A stretch of 64,000 nt of DNA from an uncultured Lactobacillus sp. Lineage in GTDB: Bacteria > Bacillota > Bacilli > Lactobacillales > Lactobacillaceae. The notes beneath the pieces are model-generated. The model was given only the letters and a program-made list of their open reading frames with translations, made no database searches and was not told the DNA's origin. Both the position numbers and the translations under genes were made by a program. The DNA lies in the NCBI GenBank assembly GCA_910587695.1, contig CAJUNC010000012.1, positions 22,871 to 86,870 of the forward strand. Direction: 5' to 3'. This document shows, piece after piece, positions 8,379 to 16,722 of this stretch (positions within the stretch are counted from its first letter, which is position 1; every line of letters starts with the position of its first letter).

Positions 8379-10610
8379 ATGGGAAAAGATAATTTTGCGA
8401 TCGAAGGGATGGTCTGTGCTAGTTGTGCGCAAACGGTCGAAAAAGCAGTAGCACAACTGCCGGATGTCACTGATGTTTTCGTCAATTTGGCAACGGAGAG
8501 CATGCAAGTTGAACATGGATCCCAGATCAGTGTGCAAAAGATCATGCAGGCGGTCAAAAATGCAGGTTATGTAGCGACCCTGTCCAATACTCTTGATCAA
8601 GCTGAATTTGAAGCAAAGCAAGCCCAGACTAAAGCTCGTTTAGTGCATAAAAAGCGACAAATGATCGGAGCTTTGATCTTTGCGAGCGTTTTGCTCTTAG
8701 TTGCGATGGGACCAATGATGGGACTAGGATTTCCGAAATTTTTAGATGTGATGCATAGTCCTAAAAGTGCTAGTTTGATCCAGCTTGCGTTAGTTTCACC
8801 AGTATTGTGGTTTGGCAAAGACTACTTGATCACAGGCGCTAAAGCATTATTTGCCTGGCATCCTAACATGGATTCGTTAGTCCTAGTTGGAAGTGGTGCG
8901 GCGCTTTTGTACAGTTTGGTAAATACTTATCTAGCTGTAGTAACAGGGCAACACTATGATCTCTACTACGAGGCAGCTGGAATGATCGTTGCTCTTGTCA
9001 TGTTAGGCAAGTACTTTGAAGATCTCTCAAAGCAAAAGACTAATTTTGCTTTGACCTCGCTTTTGACATTGGTACCTAAAAAAGCCTTGCTAGTCGTAGC
9101 CAAGGGGCAGACCAAAGAAGTGCCTGTTTCAGAGCTTAAAGTCGGGGATACCTTTTTGGTTCAAGCAGGACAGAGCATTCCTGTCGATGGTATCGTCTTG
9201 GCAGGTGAGACGACTGTCGATGAATCGATGTTGACTGGTGAGAGCTTGCCGGTAGCCAAAAGCACTGGGGACCTCGTGAGTGCTGGGACGGTCAGCCAAG
9301 TTGGTCAATTGACCTGTCGTGCAACGCGGATCGGAAGTCAAACGGCACTTTCACAGATCGTAGCCTTGGTCGCTAAAGCACAGGGTTCAAAGGCTCCGAT
9401 CGCACGGCTAGCCGATCAGATAGCTGGATATTTTGTGCCAGTGATCATGGTGATCGCAACTCTAGGCGCACTGGCGTGGCTTTTGACGGGGCATTCGTTA
9501 GGCTTTAGTTTAACGATCTTTGTTTCGGTTTTAGTGATCGCTTGTCCATGTGCTCTAGGGCTAGCGACCCCGACTGCGATCATGGTCGGGACTGGTAAAG
9601 CCGCCAAAGCGGGGATCTTGTTCAAAAATGGAACAGCTTTAGAACAGCTATCTCAAGTGACAACGGTAGTCTTGGATAAGACGGGAACGATCACTCAAGG
9701 AAAACCAGTGGTGACCGATATTTTGGCTAGACCAGGGATAGATCCAACCACGATCTTACAGTTAGCAGCTAGCCTAGAATTTTATACTAAGCATCCGTTA
9801 GCCCATGCGATCTTACAGGCGTCAACGGCTGAAACGCTACCTGTCAGTGACTTTGAGACCTTGCCTGGGCAGGGATTGACGGCTAAGATCGATGGAGTGA
9901 TGTATTTTTTGGGCAACTATAAACTTTTAGTCAAACAAAAGCTCCCAACTGAAACACCACTATTAAAACAGGCCCAGGCTTTGACGCAAGCTGGTAAAAC
10001 GGTGATGTTTTTGAGCACTGAAAAAGACTTATTAGGTGTGATCGCTGTCCAAGATCCACTAAAAAAAGATAGTCACCGTGCGATAGCACAACTGCATAAG
10101 TTAGGAGCAAGGATCGTGATGTTGACGGGCGATAATGAAAAGACTGCTAAAGCGATCGCCAAACAAGTTCAGATCAGTGAAGTTATCAGTGATGTCTTGC
10201 CGGCTGATAAAGCAGAGGTCGTCTTAGAATTACAAGCTAAGGGACAAAAGGTCGCGATGGTCGGAGATGGTATCAATGATGCGCCGGCTTTAGCTAATGC
10301 AGATGTCGGAGTTGCGATCGGCAATGGGACTGATGTGGCGATCGATTCTGCTGATGTCGTTTTGATGAATTCAGATCTCAGTTCACTAGCCCAAGCACTA
10401 TTGTTGAGTCACAAGACTTTGGTCAACATCAAAGAAAATCTCTTCTGGGCCTTTTTCTACAACTGTCTCGGTATTCCAATCGCTTTAGGCGTATTGACGT
10501 TTTTTGGTGGACCGTTGCTTGACCCAATGATCGCTGCTTTGTGCATGAGTTTTAGTTCGGTATCAGTTGTTTTGAATGCTTTGCGGTTGAACCGCGTAAA
10601 ATTAAACTAA
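8379..10610 (+). CDS. copA: Copper-translocating P1B-type ATPase CopA
   Basis: The 743-residue pump exports Cu(I) across the cell membrane at the cost of ATP. It has one N-terminal metal-binding domain with CASC (Cys13, Cys16), the actuator motif TGES (around 286), the membrane metal site CPC (389-391) that marks the Cu(I)/Ag(I) subgroup, the phosphorylation motif DKTGT (Asp433), the nucleotide-domain HP motif (KHPLAHA) and the hinge GDGIND. Eight membrane segments can be placed around these. AGAGGTGAGG precedes the ATG. A cop box sits in the promoter, so copper induction is expected, and copZ follows after a 15-base gap. The length is normal for a CopA with one HMA domain. Confidence 0.96.
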   Translation: MGKDNFAIEGMVCASCAQTVEKAVAQLPDVTDVFVNLATESMQVEHGSQISVQKIMQAVKNAGYVATLSNTLDQAEFEAKQAQTKARLVHKKRQMIGALIFASVLLLVAMGPMMGLGFPKFLDVMHSPKSASLIQLALVSPVLWFGKDYLITGAKALFAWHPNMDSLVLVGSGAALLYSLVNTYLAVVTGQHYDLYYEAAGMIVALVMLGKYFEDLSKQKTNFALTSLLTLVPKKALLVVAKGQTKEVPVSELKVGDTFLVQAGQSIPVDGIVLAGETTVDESMLTGESLPVAKSTGDLVSAGTVSQVGQLTCRATRIGSQTALSQIVALVAKAQGSKAPIARLADQIAGYFVPVIMVIATLGALAWLLTGHSLGFSLTIFVSVLVIACPCALGLATPTAIMVGTGKAAKAGILFKNGTALEQLSQVTTVVLDKTGTITQGKPVVTDILARPGIDPTTILQLAASLEFYTKHPLAHAILQASTAETLPVSDFETLPGQGLTAKIDGVMYFLGNYKLLVKQKLPTETPLLKQAQALTQAGKTVMFLSTEKDLLGVIAVQDPLKKDSHRAIAQLHKLGARIVMLTGDNEKTAKAIAKQVQISEVISDVLPADKAEVVLELQAKGQKVAMVGDGINDAPALANADVGVAIGNGTDVAIDSADVVLMNSDLSSLAQALLLSHKTLVNIKENLFWAFFYNCLGIPIALGVLTFFGGPLLDPMIAALCMSFSSVSVVLNALRLNRVKLN

Positions 10611-10625
10611 GTGAGGATGACAGTA

Positions 10626-10820
10626 ATGGAAAAACATACAGTAAAAGTTGAAGGTATGAAATGTGAAGGTTGCGCTAAGAAAGTGCGTGAAAGTTTAAGT
10701 CGCGTCGTGAAAAATGTTAAGGTCGATTTGGAAAAGAAAACCGCTGAATATATCGGCGATGAAACGATCGATGGCTTGAACCAAACCTTGGATGGAACGC
10801 CATATTCAGTCAGCAAATAG
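10626..10820 (+). CDS. copZ: Copper chaperone CopZ (heavy-metal-associated domain)
   Basis: The 64-residue protein is a single HMA domain with GMKCEGC (Cys13 and Cys16) near the start. I chose ATG 10626 because GAGG lies nine bases upstream; the GTG at 10611 would add five residues and bury that site. CopZ proteins carry Cu(I) in the cytoplasm to CopA and often to the CopY repressor. Here it directly follows copA and ends at a terminator, so copA-copZ is a two-gene operon under the cop box. The charged surface (KKVRES, KVDLEKK) is typical of chaperones that dock to the ATPase. Confidence 0.93.
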   Translation: MEKHTVKVEGMKCEGCAKKVRESLSRVVKNVKVDLEKKTAEYIGDETIDGLNQTLDGTPYSVSK

Positions 10821-10827
10821 TTACTTG

Positions 10828-10868
10828 ATAAGATGTTGGTATTTTTGCCAACGTCTTATTTTTTTTCT
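10828..10868 (+). terminator. Terminator of the copA-copZ operon
   Basis: Stem ATAAGATGTTGG / CCAACGTCTTAT (one G-U pair) with a short T-rich loop, followed by a long T-run. Confidence 0.9.
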
Positions 10869-10947
10869 TGTATATCTTTTACGAGTAGTGGTTTAGAATA
10901 GAAGTGTGGGCGAAAATTTTAGTAAATTAAGAAAGGGGAATCTGCAG

Positions 10948-12231
10948 ATGCATGATTATCGCAAAGAAGTACAACAATTGCTCGATGTGATGGGGAATAG
11001 TGAGCAGGAACTAACTCTTGGTGCTAAAGCGATCCAGTTGATCTTACAAATGGCAGCTAAGGGAAGTTCAGCTAAAGTGATCGAAGAAAAGCAAACATCA
11101 GTAACACCTGAAGTAAAAGAAGATGAAGAGGAAGGTCCGCAGGCTCAGCCTGAAGGAGAAATTGGATCAAGATCAAAACTAGTAGAAAAAGTTGAAAAGG
11201 AGTCTAAACCAGCGGCAAAAAAAGTTGAACCGCTGGTGGATGAACCTACCGAAGAGAGCAAAGAAAAGGCTAAAATAGATCGAACTTCGCAAACTTTGCA
11301 AACTTTGTTGAGTGAAAAAGGTGATAGTCAAGCGTTGGACAATTGGGTGCAAAAAGACCCAAAGATCTTTGAGCGACTATTTGATATGGTAATGGTCTAT
11401 AAAGTCTCAACGCGTCGGATCGGTTTTAAAGCCTATAATAAAAACAATAAAGAATTGAGATTTAGAGAAACGATCCGGAATCAATTCAATCCTAAAAATG
11501 GCGATGCGATCTTAGTCAGCAACGCCCATACGGATTCACCTCGGATCACAAAATTGATCAGACGACCAGCTGAGTCGTATTATCCTAATACGGTGACCTT
11601 TGATCGTGGGGTAGTTGAGGTCAACACCGATAATGAACTGATCGTTAAACGCAATGTAAGTGGGAAAAAGCTTCGAGTCGATGGCGAATTATTTGAGTAT
11701 AAGATCCCAGCTCAAGCATATAATATCCATGAAGGCAGTATCGTGCGGTTGCGTTGGTATGCCCAATTGCGTGGTGAACGTCAAAATGAAGATATCTCGC
11801 TAGCTTGGGTCTATCCTGAACGCCAAGAAAAAGTCGCCACGCCAGCTCCAAAAAAAGAGAAGGGTCCTAAACCACAATATCAACCGACGATCGAATTTGA
11901 TCTAGAAGGTAAGACAGTCGGGATCGTTGTCGGGCGCGAATTATATCGTGATAAATACGAAGCGATCATTGAGGCGCACAATGGTAAGATGCTGATGGTC
12001 GATGCATTCTATCATCGCCGTGATCCAGAAAATTATTTCTCACGGCGCTTGAATGAAGCGGATTATGTGATCATGGTCCAAAACCAAAATAAACACAACA
12101 CGAGTTATGCTTTAGCCAAGATCAAGGATCAATTCCAAGGTTTTGCGGTGGCTAAGAATTTGACGGGGATCCAAGTAGAACAAGCTATCTATCGGGCGGT
12201 CAAGGGTCTACCGGCATTTGTAGCTGGTTAA
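10948..12231 (+). CDS. DUF2325-like protein with acidic linker, function unknown
   Basis: ATG 10948 follows AAAGGGG; the GTG at 10906 has no ribosome-binding site. The 427-residue protein has three parts: an N-terminal helical segment (1-45), a charged low-complexity linker (about 50-115, rich in Glu, Lys and Pro), and a folded region. The last ~110 residues (KTVGIVVGRELYRDKYEAII, then EADYVIMVQNQNKHNTSYAL) resemble DUF2325 domains, which have a Rossmann-like fold with a hydrophobic strand and an Asn/His-rich turn. The middle (about 140-290) is not recognised. No membrane segment or signal peptide is seen. It stands alone between two terminators, with unknown function. Confidence 0.6.
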   Translation: MHDYRKEVQQLLDVMGNSEQELTLGAKAIQLILQMAAKGSSAKVIEEKQTSVTPEVKEDEEEGPQAQPEGEIGSRSKLVEKVEKESKPAAKKVEPLVDEPTEESKEKAKIDRTSQTLQTLLSEKGDSQALDNWVQKDPKIFERLFDMVMVYKVSTRRIGFKAYNKNNKELRFRETIRNQFNPKNGDAILVSNAHTDSPRITKLIRRPAESYYPNTVTFDRGVVEVNTDNELIVKRNVSGKKLRVDGELFEYKIPAQAYNIHEGSIVRLRWYAQLRGERQNEDISLAWVYPERQEKVATPAPKKEKGPKPQYQPTIEFDLEGKTVGIVVGRELYRDKYEAIIEAHNGKMLMVDAFYHRRDPENYFSRRLNEADYVIMVQNQNKHNTSYALAKIKDQFQGFAVAKNLTGIQVEQAIYRAVKGLPAFVAG

Positions 12232-12243
12232 ACGTCGTATAAT

Positions 12244-12294
12244 AACACGGGACTTATCAAGATGTGTCTTTGCATCGTGGTGAGTCCCGTGTTT
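12244..12294 (+). terminator. Hairpin terminator after the DUF2325-like gene
   Basis: Stem AACACGGGACT / AGTCCCGTGTT, with an inner stem GATG/CATC inside the loop; the T-run is short. The tip AGATGTGTCTTTGCATC resembles those of the intergenic hairpins near 29.7 and 41.2 kb. The rest of the 370-base gap is AT-rich and leads into the adhE promoter. A partial cre-like core AAGCGCT lies near 12441. Confidence 0.7.
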
Positions 12295-12491
12295 GCATTG
12301 TCGAACACGGTTGCTGTAAATAAGATAAAAAATGCACAAAGTATTAGGTGTTAGCTAAAAAAATTATGGTTTTTTGATGGAGTTGCCTAAAAAAATGTTT
12401 TTTGGAGTATATGAACAAAAAGTTAATTTTTACATAAAGTAAGCGCTGTTTCGGCTGGGCGTATTTCTTGTTTAAGAAAGAGTAAAATAAA

Positions 12492-12541
12492 TTGAAATCG
12501 GTATCAATAAGGGTTAATATAGTTAGTGAAAGTATTCACGA
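12492..12541 (+). promoter_or_regulatory. adhE promoter with Rex operator
   Basis: -35 TTGAAA (12492-12497), a 17-base spacer and -10 TAATAT (12515-12520) make a good promoter. Just downstream, GTGAA-AGTA-TTCAC (12526-12539) matches the core of the Rex consensus TTGTGAAnnnnTTCACAA. Rex senses NADH/NAD+ and would block this promoter when NADH is low. A weaker partial copy (GTGAATTACTAGTCAC) follows at about 12555. Confidence 0.75.
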
Positions 12542-12604
12542 AAAAGTTTATCGAGTGAATTACTAGTCACTTTTAGTTTAATTATTTTGGGAGGTTCCAG
12601 ATAG

Positions 12605-15295
12605 ATGAGCAAAGAAAAGCCAAAGAAAAAAGTATTAACTCCAGAAGAAAAGGAAGCAAAGATGCAAGCAGCTCGCGTTTATACCGATGGCTTGGTCGAA
12701 AAAGCGTTAAAGGCAGAACAAGAATATGCGACCTTTACGCAAGAACAAGTTGATAAGATCGTAGCTGCCGCAGCTTTAGCTGGCTCTGAAGCAGCTTTGA
12801 CTTTAGCTCACGAAGCAGTCGATGAAACTGGACGTGGGGTAGTTGAAGATAAGGATACTAAGAACCGGTTTGCGACAGAAAATATTTATAATTTGATCAA
12901 AAATGAAAAGACAGTCGGTGTCATTTCGGAAGATAAGATCAAAGGCCAAGTTAAGATCGCAGCTCCATTAGGTGTCTTAGCAGGGATCGTACCAACGACC
13001 AATCCAACTTCGACCACAATGTTCAAGGCTTTAATGGCTTTAAAGACTCGCAATGCGATCGTCTTTGCTTTCCACCCACAAGCACAAAACTGTTCAGTAC
13101 ACGCAGCTAAGATCATCTATGAGGCAGCACTAGCAGCTGGAGCACCAAAAAATATCATTCAATGGGTCGAAAAACCATCGCTTGAAAACACAACTGGTTT
13201 GATCCAAAATCCAAAGATCGCATCTATCTTGGCAACTGGTGGTCCAGGAATGGTCAATGCAGCGTTACGCTCAGGTAACCCGTCAATGGGTGTCGGTGCA
13301 GGTAACGGGGCGGTTTTTGTTGATCACACAGCCAACTTAGACCGTGCTGTCGAAGATCTTTTGATGTCTAAGCGTTTTGATAATGGGATGATCTGTGCGA
13401 CAGAAAACTCAGCTGTTGTTGAAGCTCCAGTCTATGACGCTTGGTTACAAAAGATGCAAGAAAAAGGTGCATATTTAGTACCAAAAGAAGACTATGCTAA
13501 GATCGAAGATTTTGTCTTTAATGATAATCACGGGGTAAATGGTCCAGTCGCAGGTAAGAGTGCACGTTGGATCGCAGAACAAGCTGGTGTCTTTTTACCA
13601 GAAGATAAAGACGTGATGTTATTTGAATTAGATGCTAAAAACATCGGTGAAAAGTTATCCTCTGAAAAATTATCACCACTCTTGTCTATTTATAAAGCTA
13701 AAGACCGCAATGACGGTGTTAAGATCGTTGGTGCTTTGCTAGATTACCAAGGTGCAGGTCACAATGCTGCGATCCAGATCGGTTCTCAAACAGATCCATT
13801 TATCAATGAATTTAGTGACAAGATCAAGTCAGCTCGCATCTTAGTCAACCAACCAGATTCGATCGGTGGGATCGGTGATATTTATACGGATGCATTGCGT
13901 CCAAGTTTGACACTCGGAACAGGATCATGGGGGAAAAATTCATTGTCACATAACTTATCAACAGGTGATCTTTTGAACATTAAGACAGTTGCTAAACGTC
14001 GTAACCGTCCACAATGGGTACGCTTGCCAGAAAAGATCTACTATGAAAACAATGCGATCTCATATTTACAAGATGAGACAGAAGATATCAAGCGTGCCTT
14101 TATCGTAGCCGATCCAGGAATGGTCCAATTTGGCTTCGTTGATAAAGTTTACGATCAATTAGCAGTGCGTGATACACCAGTGAAAACGGCGCTTTACGGA
14201 ACAGTAAAACCAGATCCAACATTAGGTCAAACGATCGAGATCGCCCGTCAAATGGCGGAATTTAAGCCAGATACAGTGATCGCTCTTGGTGGTGGTTCAT
14301 CCTTGGATGCAGCTAAGATCGCACGTTATATCTATGAATACTCCTTAGATCAACCAGCTGGTTTCATGGATGACTACGATAAAGTCAGCGAATTGTTCTT
14401 ATTGTTGCAACAAAAATTCGTTGATATTCGTAAACGGATCGTTAAATTCCACCATGCAACAGCAACTAAATTATTTGCGATCCCAACGACATCAGGTACT
14501 GGCTCAGAAGTGACACCATTTGCGGTCATCACTGATGATAAGACACACGTGAAGTATCCTTTGGCTGATTACGAATTGACACCACAAGTGGCGATCGTGG
14601 ATCCAGAATTTGTTATGACTGTGCCAAAACGCACTGTTGCTCTTTCTGGGATAGATACTTTATCACATGCGTTAGAAGCATATGTTTCAGTGATGTCATC
14701 TGAATTTACCCGTCCATGGGCGCTTGAAGCGATCAAGTTAGTCTTTGAAAACTTAGTTGATTCATACAACTTTGATCCAAAGAACCCAACGGCTGCTGGT
14801 GAACAAGCACGTGAAAACATGCATTACGCTGCTACATTAGGTGGGATGGCATTTGCTAATGCCTTCTTGGGTATCAACCACTCGATCGCCCATAAAACAG
14901 GTGGGGAATTTGGGTTGCCACACGGTTTATGTATCTCGATCGCTATGCAACCAGTTATTCGCTTTAACGGTGCGTCCGGTAAGGTAAAACGTTCACCATA
15001 TCCACGCTATGAAGTGTATCGTGCCCAAAAAGACTACGCTGACATTGCCCGTGCTTTAGGGCTCAAGGGCAACAGTGATGCTGAATTAGTTGAAGCATTA
15101 TGTGCTCGGATCGCACAGTTGTTCAAAGATCTCGATGTTGAACCTAAGTTATCCGCTAATGGAGTTACAAAGGAACAATTTGAAGGGGCCTTGGATGAGA
15201 TGGTCGATTTGATCTACAATGATCAATGTACACCAGCTAACCCACGCCAACCATTCTTAGAAGAGATCCGTGAGTTATTGTGGGAACAATTTTAA
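12605..15295 (+). CDS. adhE: Bifunctional acetaldehyde-CoA/alcohol dehydrogenase AdhE
   Basis: The 896-residue enzyme reduces acetyl-CoA to acetaldehyde and then to ethanol, oxidising two NADH. The N-terminal half is a CoA-acylating aldehyde dehydrogenase with VPTTNPTST, the glycine pattern GGPGMV and catalytic Cys264 in GMICATENS. The C-terminal half is an iron-dependent alcohol dehydrogenase with GGGSSLDAAK, TTSGTGSEV and the metal-binding histidines of ALEAYVSV and NHSIAHKTGGEFGLPHG. Length is slightly above the usual ~870 because of a Lys-rich N-terminus. GGGAGG precedes the ATG. AdhE normally forms long helical filaments (spirosomes). It is a single-gene unit with its own Rex-regulated promoter and a strong terminator, so it is probably induced when NADH builds up. 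Confidence 0.97.
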   Translation: MSKEKPKKKVLTPEEKEAKMQAARVYTDGLVEKALKAEQEYATFTQEQVDKIVAAAALAGSEAALTLAHEAVDETGRGVVEDKDTKNRFATENIYNLIKNEKTVGVISEDKIKGQVKIAAPLGVLAGIVPTTNPTSTTMFKALMALKTRNAIVFAFHPQAQNCSVHAAKIIYEAALAAGAPKNIIQWVEKPSLENTTGLIQNPKIASILATGGPGMVNAALRSGNPSMGVGAGNGAVFVDHTANLDRAVEDLLMSKRFDNGMICATENSAVVEAPVYDAWLQKMQEKGAYLVPKEDYAKIEDFVFNDNHGVNGPVAGKSARWIAEQAGVFLPEDKDVMLFELDAKNIGEKLSSEKLSPLLSIYKAKDRNDGVKIVGALLDYQGAGHNAAIQIGSQTDPFINEFSDKIKSARILVNQPDSIGGIGDIYTDALRPSLTLGTGSWGKNSLSHNLSTGDLLNIKTVAKRRNRPQWVRLPEKIYYENNAISYLQDETEDIKRAFIVADPGMVQFGFVDKVYDQLAVRDTPVKTALYGTVKPDPTLGQTIEIARQMAEFKPDTVIALGGGSSLDAAKIARYIYEYSLDQPAGFMDDYDKVSELFLLLQQKFVDIRKRIVKFHHATATKLFAIPTTSGTGSEVTPFAVITDDKTHVKYPLADYELTPQVAIVDPEFVMTVPKRTVALSGIDTLSHALEAYVSVMSSEFTRPWALEAIKLVFENLVDSYNFDPKNPTAAGEQARENMHYAATLGGMAFANAFLGINHSIAHKTGGEFGLPHGLCISIAMQPVIRFNGASGKVKRSPYPRYEVYRAQKDYADIARALGLKGNSDAELVEALCARIAQLFKDLDVEPKLSANGVTKEQFEGALDEMVDLIYNDQCTPANPRQPFLEEIRELLWEQF

Positions 15296-15310
15296 TTAAA
15301 TAACGTCCAA

Positions 15311-15345
15311 GGGCGAGTTTCAGGCGACTGAAACTCGCTCTTTTT
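15311..15345 (+). terminator. adhE terminator
   Basis: GGGCGAGTTTCAG / CTGAAACTCGCTC with a four-base loop, then TTTTT. Confidence 0.93.
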
Positions 15346-15423
15346 GTTGTAAATAAAAGCTTACCAATTTTTATATAAAATTATATAACGATTAATTTGC
15401 TTTGTTTTTAATTAAAAAAAGGT

Positions 15424-15452
15424 TTGAAAAATAAAATGTGGCGGTGTATAAT
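15424..15452 (+). promoter_or_regulatory. Promoter of the MFS transporter gene at 15.5 kb
   Basis: -35 TTGAAA (15424-15429), exact 17-base spacer, consensus -10 TATAAT (15447-15452). Confidence 0.8.
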
Positions 15453-15480
15453 TTGAAAAAACAAGAGGAGGGGCCGATGC

Positions 15481-16644
15481 ATGAAAAAGAATGTTACTCT
15501 TTTTATTACTAGTGACTTTATTTCCCAATTCAGTGCAGGGATCGTTTTAGCCGCTTTGAATTGGTATATGATCGATGTGTATCAGTCTAACAGTTTAGTA
15601 GCAACGATCGCTAACATTAATGTTATTGCTGGGTTGATAATTTCTCTAGTAGCAGTTGGATTACTAAAAAGGATGAATTCAAAGCGTATTGCATTGATGT
15701 CATACTTCTTTAGAGTTATTTTCGTAGCACTACCGTTGATATTACTAAAGCTAGGTATCGATGATCGTCTAGCGATCTACCTGTTAGCTTTGAGTAATGG
15801 TATTGGCTGGAATCTATATTTTCCAGCATCCAAAGATATCTTGAATAGTTTTACCGCCGAAGAAAATACACTACAGATCAATTCTTTTGCTGAAATTTCG
15901 ATGCAAGTGGGGCTATTTTCTGCAGCACTAGTTTCGGGGATCTTGTATCGATATATCGGTTTTGAAAATATTTTGCTTTTAGGGACGTCTCTCTTTTTTG
16001 TAGCACTTGTTATTTTTGCTTTGGTGAAATATCAAGAATCAGATAAGGTAGAAGCGATAGAACAGCAAGGTGTTTTTGCTTATCTGATCGGACACAAGTG
16101 GTTATTGATACTAGGGTTAGTTTTATACATACCATTTATTGGTGCTAACGTTATTAACACAACGCTTCCTGGCTATATTCAAGCGCATTTATCCGGGAAT
16201 TCGATCAGTTATGGTTTTACAGATACGATGTATGGCGTAGGTGCTTGTTTAGCAGGGGTTTTACTCCCAGTCATTGCTAAATTTATCAATAAAGAACACC
16301 TTATTTTTCCGTTATTTTCAATTGCTGTGTTACTAGGTATCGTTCTCGTGTTAAATCATAGTTTAGCTTTAACTGCCGGATATATTTTTTTATTGGGATC
16401 AGTCGGTCCAGCGATCCGAACGATCATCTATACTAGAACGATGGAGATAGTTCCTAGCAAGCTATTGGGTTCACTTGTATCTGTTTGGAATTTTATCAAT
16501 CTGATTTTTCAATTTGGCGCTAACTATAGCGTAGGTAGGGTGATGGATATAGTTGGTCCTCAATGGGGATTTATGATCTATGCTGGTACAATGCTTTTAG
16601 GGATATTATTGTTTATTGGGATCCAAAACAGATATAGGGCATAA
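15481..16644 (+). CDS. Major facilitator superfamily transporter
   Basis: The 387-residue protein has about 12 hydrophobic segments and the layout of the drug:H+ antiporter/enterobactin-exporter-like MFS group (LVSVWNFINLIFQFG late, GLLKRMNSKRIALMSY after TM2 as the A-like loop). ATG 15481 is preceded by AAGAGGAGGGG. It has its own consensus promoter and a strong terminator, so it is monocistronic. The neighbours (adhE, lacD) say nothing about substrate. The gene is more AT-rich and uses more ATA/ATT than the surrounding genes, which favour ATC, hinting at acquisition from another species. Efflux of a drug or metabolite is likely but the substrate is unknown. Confidence 0.82.
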   Translation: MKKNVTLFITSDFISQFSAGIVLAALNWYMIDVYQSNSLVATIANINVIAGLIISLVAVGLLKRMNSKRIALMSYFFRVIFVALPLILLKLGIDDRLAIYLLALSNGIGWNLYFPASKDILNSFTAEENTLQINSFAEISMQVGLFSAALVSGILYRYIGFENILLLGTSLFFVALVIFALVKYQESDKVEAIEQQGVFAYLIGHKWLLILGLVLYIPFIGANVINTTLPGYIQAHLSGNSISYGFTDTMYGVGACLAGVLLPVIAKFINKEHLIFPLFSIAVLLGIVLVLNHSLALTAGYIFLLGSVGPAIRTIIYTRTMEIVPSKLLGSLVSVWNFINLIFQFGANYSVGRVMDIVGPQWGFMIYAGTMLLGILLFIGIQNRYRA

Positions 16645-16667
16645 AAAAGCTCTAAGGGCAAAATACA

Positions 16668-16722
16668 CGGGTGTGCATTTTCTGGTATGGAATTATACCA
16701 GAAAGTGCACACCCGTTTTTTA
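16668..16722. terminator. Long convergent terminator hairpin
   Basis: A stem of over 20 pairs (ACGGGTGTGC... / ...GCACACCCGT with TCTGGTAT/ATACCAGA near the tip), followed by TTTTTT on the plus strand. It serves the MFS gene and abuts the end of lacD on the other strand. Confidence 0.88.

Noticed and set aside
12439..12452. cre site upstream of adhE
   Set aside because: The core AAGCGCT fits, but three outer positions do not match the consensus; too weak to list as a site.
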